From the NCBI GenBank assembly GCA_024695565.1, contig JAILHX010000079.1, positions 7,071-71,070 on the forward strand: a stretch of 64,000 nucleotides of DNA, in the 5' to 3' direction. Under the pieces are notes generated by a model. It ran no database searches, was not told the DNA's origin, and worked only from the letters and a program-made list of their open reading frames with translations. The stretch is from Saccharofermentans sp. GTDB lineage: Bacteria; Bacillota_A; Clostridia; Saccharofermentanales; Saccharofermentanaceae. A program made the translations under genes and the position numbers. Shown piece by piece: positions 46,738 to 53,395 of the stretch; the first letter of the stretch is position 1; every line of letters starts with the position of its first letter.

Positions 46738-46849
46738 GGAAGATCACCCCCGGATAATGTTCCTAATAAAGATATTATAATCAATATACGTGCCAAATTA
46801 TCCATTTGTGCTAAACTATTTCAAGCATATAACCATACGGAGGCTTCCA

Positions 46850-47989
46850 ATGGCCGGAAACACAAATACAGCTTCAGTATCAACACCTCTATCTGTGATC
46901 ATAATCGGTTGCGGAAGAGTTGCCGTAAAGCATCTTAAGGCCATCTCGAAGCTCAAGAACTTAGAGCTCAAAGCAGTCGTTGACGTTAATGAGGAATCGG
47001 CAAAGAAGCTCTTAGGCTCTGTTAAGGGGTTCGCAAACACTAAGATATTCAGCGACTACAAAGAAGCCATAGATGAAGTTAAGCCTTCCATCGTATCCGT
47101 AACGGTTCCTTCCGGCCTTCACTTCCAGATTGCCAAGTATGCCATGGAGCACGGATCCAATCTCCTCCTCGAGAAGCCTATGACCATGTCAGTTTCTGAG
47201 GCGCGCGATATTTTCGAGCTCTCGAACAAGACAGGCCTCAAGATCGCCATGGGCCACATCTACCGCTATCTCCCTGTCGTAGGTCTTGTAAGAGACGATA
47301 TCGCCAAGGGTGAATACGGCAAGGTAACTCACGGAACGATCTACGTCCGCTGGGGCCATGACGAGGAATACTACAGAAGCGCAGCATGGCGCGGAACCTG
47401 GAAGAGTGACGGCGGCGCCCTCATGAACCAGACAATCCATGCCATCGACCTTCTCATATGGCTTATGGGTTCAGAACCCGAAGAAGCTACTTCCATGATC
47501 GCACAGCGCTTAAGAAATATCGAAGCAGAAGATCTCGGAATGGCTGTCTTAAGACTTGAGAACGGCGCACTTGCCCAGATCGAAGGAACGACCGCTACAA
47601 ATCCCGCAAAGCACACAGCCGAGTTCTCTGTCTTCTGTGAGAAAGGCCAGCTCAGCATGGGTCTTGATTCAGGAAAGCCCCACATCAACATCTGCAAGTT
47701 CCTGCCCAACGGCAAGATCAAGAAGCTTAACGGCTACTATATCCGCAAACAATTCAAGACAGGCGGCATGTTCTCATACAAGTGCGCCCTTAATCCGCAC
47801 CTCGGAATCTATAAAGATCTTGCCGATTCCATCATCGAAATCAAGAATCCCATAGCAGACGCATACTCCGGATTCTCCTCTGTCGACACGCTTTTGGGCA
47901 TATACAAATCTGCCAAAGAGGGTCACCCGGTCAAGCTCCCCCTGGAAGGCGATTTCAATTCAATTGATATGTCTGAATTTTTTAAGTAA
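46850..47989 (+). CDS. Gfo/Idh/MocA-family NAD(P) oxidoreductase
   Basis: A 379-residue dehydrogenase with an N-terminal Rossmann domain (IIGCGRVAVKHL; VSVTVPSGLHFQIA) and the LLEKPM motif whose Lys is catalytic in the family. The C-terminal sheet domain begins near GHIYRYLPVVGLV, and MNQTIHAIDLL holds the conserved His/Asp. Substrate, probably a sugar or cyclitol, unknown. ATG 46850 after GGAGG is chosen over an ATG 20 codons upstream. tRNA-Lys follows. Confidence 0.88.
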   Translation: MAGNTNTASVSTPLSVIIIGCGRVAVKHLKAISKLKNLELKAVVDVNEESAKKLLGSVKGFANTKIFSDYKEAIDEVKPSIVSVTVPSGLHFQIAKYAMEHGSNLLLEKPMTMSVSEARDIFELSNKTGLKIAMGHIYRYLPVVGLVRDDIAKGEYGKVTHGTIYVRWGHDEEYYRSAAWRGTWKSDGGALMNQTIHAIDLLIWLMGSEPEEATSMIAQRLRNIEAEDLGMAVLRLENGALAQIEGTTATNPAKHTAEFSVFCEKGQLSMGLDSGKPHINICKFLPNGKIKKLNGYYIRKQFKTGGMFSYKCALNPHLGIYKDLADSIIEIKNPIADAYSGFSSVDTLLGIYKSAKEGHPVKLPLEGDFNSIDMSEFFK

Positions 47990-47997
47990 AATAAGTG

Positions 47998-48026
47998 TTG
48001 ACTTGTAAAACCCTAATAGCTATAAT
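47998..48026 (+). promoter_or_regulatory. Promoter of tRNA-Lys
   Basis: TTGACT (47998-48003), exact 17-base spacer, TATAAT (48021-48026), 17 bases before the mature tRNA 5' end. Near-consensus sigma-A promoter. Confidence 0.85.
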
Positions 48027-48043
48027 AACTGACGTTGCTTAAC

Positions 48044-48119
48044 GCACCTCTAGCTCAGATGGTAGAGCAACTGACTCTTAATCAGTGGGCCCAGGGTTCG
48101 AGTCCCTGGAGGTGCACCA
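48044..48119 (+). tRNA. tRNA-Lys (CTT)
   Basis: A 76-nt tRNA with encoded CCA. Acceptor GCACCTC pairs with GAGGTGC. Anticodon loop CTCTTAA gives anticodon CTT. T arm CCAGG-GTTCGAG-CCTGG is intact. Preceded by its own promoter and followed by a terminator, so it is a monocistronic tRNA gene. Confidence 0.97.
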
Positions 48120-48127
48120 ACATAAAG

Positions 48128-48162
48128 AAGGCTGACTTGATAGAAGTCGGCCTTTATTTTTT
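48128..48162 (+). terminator. Intrinsic terminator of tRNA-Lys
   Basis: AAGGCTGACTT (48128-48138) pairs with AAGTCGGCCTT (48144-48154) around GATAG, followed by TATTTTTT. Confidence 0.92.
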
Positions 48163-48219
48163 GAATTTCGCATTCATAGTTCTCCGGGTTTACGATTTTG
48201 CGTTTGTCTCCGGCGTTTT

Positions 48220-48260
48220 CCCGTTTAAATTCCCGTTATATAACGGGAAAACTAACGGGA
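48220..48260. repeat. Array E1: nested CCCGTT/AACGGG palindrome
   Basis: CCCGTT at 48220 and 48232, AACGGG at 48242 and 48254. The two direct words are 12 bp apart on each side, giving a symmetric 40-bp hairpin. First of three neighbouring sub-arrays in the 603-bp gap between the tRNA-Lys gene and the terminator at 48723; no gene is seen in this gap. Confidence 0.85.
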
Positions 48261-48280
48261 TTTTTGTTGGCCTAGGCTTC

Positions 48281-48516
48281 GATGTGTTTATCAGTATGTT
48301 CCCTAACGTATTTAAAAACGTATTTTTTGCCAAAATCGGGCAAAAATACGTTAGAGAATGCGTTTGGGAACGTATTCAAAAACGCATTTTCGGCCCAAAA
48401 CAGGGAAAAATGCGTTGGAGAATGCGTTTGGGAACGTATTCAAAAACGCATTTTCGGCTGAAATCGGGGAAAAATGCGTTGGAGAATATGTTCGGGAACG
48501 TATCGGGAAACGCATT
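48281..48516. repeat. Array E2: AACGYATT/AATRCGTT hairpins with 64-bp period
   Basis: Forward words start at 48305+48317, 48369+48381, 48433+48445 and 48497+48509. Inverted words start at 48281+48293 (degenerate), 48345+48357, 48409+48421 and 48473+48485. Words in each pair are 12 bp apart, forward to inverted pair is 28 bp, and the unit period is exactly 64 bp. Each full unit folds into one long hairpin with a 4-base symmetric interruption and a variable loop. The last unit lacks its inverted half. Confidence 0.95.
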
Positions 48517-48537
48517 CTGCCCGCCTCCCCCAAAAAA

Positions 48538-48644
48538 CTATGGCAAAAAGTATGGTCTAAGCCATAGTTTTTACCATAGAAATGCCCTCAAAACCTCGAA
48601 AACTATGGCAAAACATATGGCTGAAGCCATAGTTTTTACCATAC
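48538..48644. repeat. Array E3: two CTATGG/CCATAG hairpins 65 bp apart
   Basis: Unit 1 words start at 48538, 48550 (GTATGG), 48562 and 48574; unit 2 at 48603, 48615 (ATATGG), 48627 and 48639 (CCATAC). All steps inside a unit are 12 bp. Each unit is a 42-bp near-perfect palindrome with a short loop. Units are 65 bp apart with an unrelated linker. Confidence 0.93.
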
Positions 48645-48722
48645 TTTCCGCCAGCCGCGTGCTGCAGCCAACCACACAACGCCGATCGTTCAACGCCGCC
48701 CGCGACCCCAAAAAACAACGCA

Positions 48723-48754
48723 ACAAAAAACCGCCTCTTAAATTAAAGAGGCGG
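48723..48754 (-). terminator. Intrinsic terminator of the kinase/vWA/PP2C module
   Basis: CCGCCTCTT (48731-48739) pairs with AAGAGGCGG (48746-48754). On the minus strand TTTTTTG follows. Confidence 0.9.
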
Positions 48755-48780
48755 CAATTATTGTTTGGTTAATACCGAAG

Positions 48781-49659
48781 TTACTCTTCTTCGCCCAGAT
48801 CAAGGAATTCCTTGAAGTCATCGTAAGTCTCTTCAGCCGAAGCAATAGTAGCTTCACGCTTGTCATCCTTAACGAATCTCTCAGGATTGATCTCGGGAGC
48901 CTTAGTCTCTGTCTTCGGAGCAGGTTCTGACTTAGGTTCTTCTTTAGTTTCTGCCTTCGGTTCTTCCTTAACTGCTTCTGCCGGCTTTTCGGATGCAGCG
49001 GTATCAGCAGCCGGCTGCTTCTCCTGCTTCTCAGCCGCATCTTCTGCAGGCTTTTCATCAGCAGACTTCTCTTCAACAGGAGCCTTATCAGCAGCTGCTT
49101 CAGCAGCGGGCTTATCCTCAGCCTTATTCTCAGCCTTATTCTCCGCTTTAGCTTCAGCTTCAGCAGCGGCAGCCTTCTCCTTGGCAGCACGCTCCTTTGC
49201 TTCTTCGTAAAGTCTTAACTGGAGCTGACGGCGCTCTTCACGGGCCTTCGCCTTAGCATCCTCTTCTGCCTTCTGCTGCTGTTCTGCAGCAAGGCTTTCT
49301 TCAATCTCCTTACGCTTCTCATCAGTAACCTTGCCCATGTTGGAAGACTTGAGATCGCTGATAGACTCGGAAGCGTGGACTGCTTTCTTCTTGATCTCAT
49401 CCATCTTCTTCTTGCTCTCTGCCTGGGCACGGGCTTCATCTTCAGCAACTTTGTTGCCGAGCGACTGGAGCTTGGCAAGTTCTTCAGGAGATACTGAAGG
49501 AGTTACGGAAGCAGAGATGGAATCCGGTTCAATTTTTACCTCACGGACTTCAACATCACCGACATCGGAAATGCTGAAGTCAGAAGCTGCTTCCTTGATC
49601 GTCTTGAAATCCGGAAGTTCAACACCCGGAAGTATTTCGTATTTCTTTTCTTCTCTCAT
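48781..49659 (-). CDS. Coiled-coil, Ala/Lys/Glu-rich protein of the kinase/vWA/PP2C module
   Basis: A 292-residue soluble protein. Residues 1-70 include PDFKTIKEAASDFSISD. From about 75 to 175 it is a strongly charged helix or coiled coil, and 175-255 is a low-complexity Ala/Glu/Lys/Pro stretch. The end is TYDDFKEFLDLGEEE, a motif resembling the end of the vWA protein upstream (VDDFMKFIDEDE). No catalytic domain. It is the last gene of the module; a scaffold or phosphorylation target is plausible (inference). Confidence 0.6.
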   Translation of the reverse strand: MREEKKYEILPGVELPDFKTIKEAASDFSISDVGDVEVREVKIEPDSISASVTPSVSPEELAKLQSLGNKVAEDEARAQAESKKKMDEIKKKAVHASESISDLKSSNMGKVTDEKRKEIEESLAAEQQQKAEEDAKAKAREERRQLQLRLYEEAKERAAKEKAAAAEAEAKAENKAENKAEDKPAAEAAADKAPVEEKSADEKPAEDAAEKQEKQPAADTAASEKPAEAVKEEPKAETKEEPKSEPAPKTETKAPEINPERFVKDDKREATIASAEETYDDFKEFLDLGEEE

Positions 49660-49666
49660 AAATCTA

Positions 49667-50731
49667 TCATCCTTTTAGTGATAAAACTAAAGCTATTATT
49701 CCTATAACGCACAATATAGATCCCGCGACAAGCATGACAACAGATATCTTGCTTATCTTCGAAGGTTCCTTAACTGTTTCTGTCTCAGTCTGCTTAGGCT
49801 CGGCAGCAGGCTTCTCTTCGCCTTCAGGTGCCTGTTCTTCAGTTCCTGCACACTTTCTGATTATCTCGTGCGCATTCATGAGTTCAGGTTTGATAGCCTG
49901 TGACAGTTCCTTAAATGTCTCGCCTGAAGAAGCAAACTTACCGGCCTCGCTCTCCAACTGATCGGGGTCAGGTGCTTTGGTGCCTTCGAAATACATGACA
50001 CCGAAGCTTGCATCGTCACTGGCGTTGCTTGAACCTACGATAAACTTCTGTACGGTATCAAGCACTGATTTCTCTGCTTCTTCCCTGCCGGAAGCGAACG
50101 TCTCTGCCATCTTGGCTACAACGGGTTTAACTAGTCCGGCTTCTTCGTTATATACGCTGTCCTGAACGCCGTCAGTCATGAGGGCGATCGCATGGACATC
50201 GTCAACAGTCGTCTTGAGAAGACGCATGTAATTATCTGCATGAGCGGCAGTTACAAAATAAGTCTTGCCGTCCTTATCATTCTGAGGCATTGAGATGGGG
50301 CTTACACCGGAAGGTGAGATCCTTACGATAAGTCCGTCTCCGATGTGACCGATCATCATTCTTCTGTCCTTAACCGCGACAAAGAGCAATGTGCAGGACA
50401 GTCTGTCGATAACATCAATAGTGCGCTCTTCCATTATTCCCGCGAAAGCAACACGGAGCCTGGCCATAAGATAGCCTCTTACGGCCGCTTCCCTGTTCTC
50501 CGCAAATAAAGCATCGAAATGATCACAAAGAGTATCTGTGATTACATGAACGGCACAGTCAGAACCGAATCTGGCATCGGTATACTGCTTTCCGCCTGCA
50601 CCGTCAGCGATGCATACTACAGAAACGCCGTTCCTGGTAACAGCATAAGACGCGTCCTCACAAGGAGTGCCGCGGTTAACGTGCTTATTACCAATGGTCG
50701 TAACAGCTCCGACTGTAATCCCTTTATACAT
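49667..50731 (-). CDS. PP2C-like phosphatase with C-terminal membrane anchor
   Basis: A 354-residue protein of the PP2C_2 type. Metal motifs: NRGTPCEDASY, CIADGAGG, GHIGDG and MTDGVQDS. A Glu/Pro/Thr-rich linker follows (about 290-325) and a single C-terminal span (about 331-351). It overlaps the vWA stop as TAATG. It is distinct from the PrkC-linked phosphatase at 9459 and likely opposes the kinase at 51533. Confidence 0.85.
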   Translation of the reverse strand: MYKGITVGAVTTIGNKHVNRGTPCEDASYAVTRNGVSVVCIADGAGGKQYTDARFGSDCAVHVITDTLCDHFDALFAENREAAVRGYLMARLRVAFAGIMEERTIDVIDRLSCTLLFVAVKDRRMMIGHIGDGLIVRISPSGVSPISMPQNDKDGKTYFVTAAHADNYMRLLKTTVDDVHAIALMTDGVQDSVYNEEAGLVKPVVAKMAETFASGREEAEKSVLDTVQKFIVGSSNASDDASFGVMYFEGTKAPDPDQLESEAGKFASSGETFKELSQAIKPELMNAHEIIRKCAGTEEQAPEGEEKPAAEPKQTETETVKEPSKISKISVVMLVAGSILCVIGIIALVLSLKG

Positions 50732-51462
50732 TACTCGTCCTCATCAATGAACTTCATGAAATCATCAACATCGACAGCTGTGCCTTGCGGAGTAGTGTCA
50801 ATGTTATAAAGAGCATCGTCATTCATACCGGAAGATACGATCGAAGATGAAGACGAACCGAGGAATTCGAAAAGCTTTGCAAAGTCTGTTGAATTGATCG
50901 AGATAGGCTCATCTCTCTTGATGGAAAGTCTCTTGAGGCAATCGAAATCAACCCCTGAACCTACGCCGATATTGAAGACAACGAGTTTATCGTCGCGCTC
51001 AAGCTCGTTACAGGCCTTGATAGCGAGTTCCATATTCTGGATAGCATTGGGTCCCTGAGGAGCGCCGTCTGTGATAACTACGAGCCAGGGCTGGAAATAC
51101 TTGATACCCATCTCCTTGTAGCCTTCCTTACGTGCATTGAGAAGCTCTAACGCGGTAAGGACACCTTCACCGATAGGAGTAAGTGTTGTGGATGCCTTGA
51201 TCTCCGGAAGACCCTTCTCCTTGGAGATCTTACCGAAAGGCATTACGATGTCGACCTTGGAACCGAATGTAACAATAGCAATGTCAGTAGAGGATCTTGT
51301 ATCGTCATTAGCCTTGATCGAAGCCACAAAATTCTGGAGACCCATGTTGAGCTGCTTAATCGGGGTTCCCATCATGGAACCGGATGTGTCTAATGCAAAA
51401 CAGATCGGGAGTCTTCTTTTTGTGCTCGAACCGAAATCGGAACTCGAAAAGTTTTCCAACAT
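50731..51462 (-). CDS. von Willebrand factor A protein (TerY-like)
   Basis: A 243-residue vWA protein. The MIDAS motif is DTSGSMMG near residue 30, with the later Thr and Asp in TLTPIGEG and VITDGAPQG. It resembles TerY-type vWA proteins encoded with a PP2C phosphatase and a kinase (the TerY-P triad described by comparative genomics). The acidic C-terminal DDFMKFIDEDE may be a docking motif. Metal-dependent binding of a phosphoprotein is a family-level suggestion. Confidence 0.82.
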   Translation of the reverse strand: MLENFSSSDFGSSTKRRLPICFALDTSGSMMGTPIKQLNMGLQNFVASIKANDDTRSSTDIAIVTFGSKVDIVMPFGKISKEKGLPEIKASTTLTPIGEGVLTALELLNARKEGYKEMGIKYFQPWLVVITDGAPQGPNAIQNMELAIKACNELERDDKLVVFNIGVGSGVDFDCLKRLSIKRDEPISINSTDFAKLFEFLGSSSSSIVSSGMNDDALYNIDTTPQGTAVDVDDFMKFIDEDE

Positions 51463-51532
51463 AATAGTCCTCCGATAATAAGAGAAATAGAGTTATCCAA
51501 TTGATTATATCAAACTATTAATGAGAGATATA

Positions 51533-53260
51533 TCAGAACAGACCAAAAAACTTCTTCTTATTCTTTACGGAATCAGGAGCTGTCTGATTATCAGCAGGAG
51601 CGCCGGGCGCAGGAGCTGACTCAGGCTTGTTCTCACCTTCATCATCCAATCTAAGGGGTCTGAAAGCAGCGTTGCCGCCGACACTGGAAGAAACATAGCG
51701 GCCTGAAGGAGCGTTTGCGAATACTTTCTTCTCATATACGGGCCTGGGCTCAGATCTCTTAGCCTCAATAGCCTTCTTCTGCTCGTACTTCGCTCTGCCT
51801 TCCTGAATATTTACACTCTGCTGAATGTAATTCTCGCGGGGGAACAGCTTATATGCTTCAGGATCATCATAAACAAACTTCTCAAGCTCGTTCTTATATT
51901 CCTGAACTGCAGCCTTCCACTCGACAGCCTCGTAAGACTTGCCTTCGCGGAAAGTATTATAGAGCATGATGCGCAGACGCTCAGGGAGATACTCCCAGAT
52001 ATGATCGTAACCGCCGAGCGGAATATGCTCGGTATCTGAATTATCAAGCGTATAAGGGAAGTTACGGTTTAAGATCTCTTCTCTTAAGGTCTCTGCACCG
52101 TTCCTGGTCGCATAAGGATGGAGACCGCAGAACAGGACTGAGAATACCAGCATGGCAATAGAATAGTCCTCATCCTTAAGTCTTCTGACAAATCCTGCGA
52201 AGTCCCTGCCCCAGAGTCTGGGATCGGTGAAATCTTCCGTTCCTACAGGACAAGGGAGATTTCCGACCTGAACACTGTCCATGTCGATCAGATACTGACA
52301 TGTCGAAGAATAGATTAACGCGTTCTTGAGCTGGATATCACCTGCAATGACGTCATGCATATGAAGATAAAGATACTTCGAGATGAGTGACAGCAATGTA
52401 TCGCAGACGTCGATCCTGGTCCAATAAGGATAACGCTCTATCATTGCGTCGGGGCCGTCGAAAACATTGCTGAGCGTCGTTCCCTTACCCATAGGCATCG
52501 TATAGCCTACAGGCGCTCCCTGGAAGAATAACAGGTGCTGCGGGATGCAGAATTCCGGAGAGGAAATGCCGAGTTCCGAGAGCTTCTTGAGCTTAGCCCA
52601 TCTGAGAGGTGTGATAACGCCTTTGTGATATATCTTCGCAACGAGCTTGGGGTTGTTGGTCGTAAATACCATTCCCTCAGCACCGCCGCTTAATCTCTTA
52701 TCAAGAACAAACTTCTCGCCGCTATTTGCAGTTACCACGTCATTGATGCTGGCTCTTGCATCAGCATCAAGGAATGTATCGTTCTTAGCAAGTTTACTGA
52801 GAGGCGGCATAGGACATTCATCGATCATCTGCTGGATCGATGAATAGAATTCAAGTCCGTCTTTTGTAACGATTGCAATGTCACCGTTAAATACAGGAGA
52901 CTTCTCATAGAGTCTCTTGGTGAAGATGCCGCGCTTGGTCGTGAGGATACATGATTCTGAGAGGTCTTTTACCTGTTCGATGAATTCTTCTGTATTGCAT
53001 GTGTGAACCAGATGGAGTCTCTCTGTCTTAAGAAGACTCTGCATAAGCGAACGCATTGCATTCTGCGCATTCCTGTCCTTGGATGCCTGCTGATCAACAA
53101 CACAATAATGGAGAAGCTTAAAAGTGTCGCTGACATAACAATCAATCCCCTTGTCACCAAAGAGATCGATCAATTCATTGATAGCCGGCGTATCGGAATA
53201 CTCCATGATAACGGAGTAATCAAGAACGATCGACAGATACTTACTTAATCCTTCGAACAT
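51533..53260 (-). CDS. TerY-P-type protein kinase with PIN-like N-terminal region
   Basis: A 575-residue soluble protein. Residues 1-140 look like a PIN-type domain (VLDYSVIM, Asp14, then DCYVSDTFKLL); this is tentative. Residues 185-420 are a divergent protein kinase: glycine loop SGGAEG (191-196), Lys209, catalytic GDIQLKN (307-313) and metal DMDS (326-329) instead of DFG. This form is typical of kinases encoded beside TerY-like vWA and PP2C genes. The C-terminal 130 residues are charged and disordered. First gene of the module. Confidence 0.8.
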   Translation of the reverse strand: MFEGLSKYLSIVLDYSVIMEYSDTPAINELIDLFGDKGIDCYVSDTFKLLHYCVVDQQASKDRNAQNAMRSLMQSLLKTERLHLVHTCNTEEFIEQVKDLSESCILTTKRGIFTKRLYEKSPVFNGDIAIVTKDGLEFYSSIQQMIDECPMPPLSKLAKNDTFLDADARASINDVVTANSGEKFVLDKRLSGGAEGMVFTTNNPKLVAKIYHKGVITPLRWAKLKKLSELGISSPEFCIPQHLLFFQGAPVGYTMPMGKGTTLSNVFDGPDAMIERYPYWTRIDVCDTLLSLISKYLYLHMHDVIAGDIQLKNALIYSSTCQYLIDMDSVQVGNLPCPVGTEDFTDPRLWGRDFAGFVRRLKDEDYSIAMLVFSVLFCGLHPYATRNGAETLREEILNRNFPYTLDNSDTEHIPLGGYDHIWEYLPERLRIMLYNTFREGKSYEAVEWKAAVQEYKNELEKFVYDDPEAYKLFPRENYIQQSVNIQEGRAKYEQKKAIEAKRSEPRPVYEKKVFANAPSGRYVSSSVGGNAAFRPLRLDDEGENKPESAPAPGAPADNQTAPDSVKNKKKFFGLF

Positions 53261-53395
53261 AAAAGCACTTCAAAACCTCTCCATTTGAGATTTTATACAT
53301 AATCTTGATATAAATCAACAATATATATAAACGAAAGTTGATTTTAGAGGACAAATAAAAATAGACAAAGACAAGAAAAATTGCTTTTTTACAAT

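Noticed and set aside
46738..46849. Riboswitch or T-box between pdp and the oxidoreductase
   Set aside because: I see only A+T-rich promoter-like DNA and no conserved stem pattern; none was found in the other short gaps either.
48035..48772. Open frame of 245 codons on the plus strand
   Set aside because: It starts before and runs through tRNA-Lys, its terminator and the E arrays; no ribosome site and no protein-like composition. The arrays simply lack stop codons in several frames.
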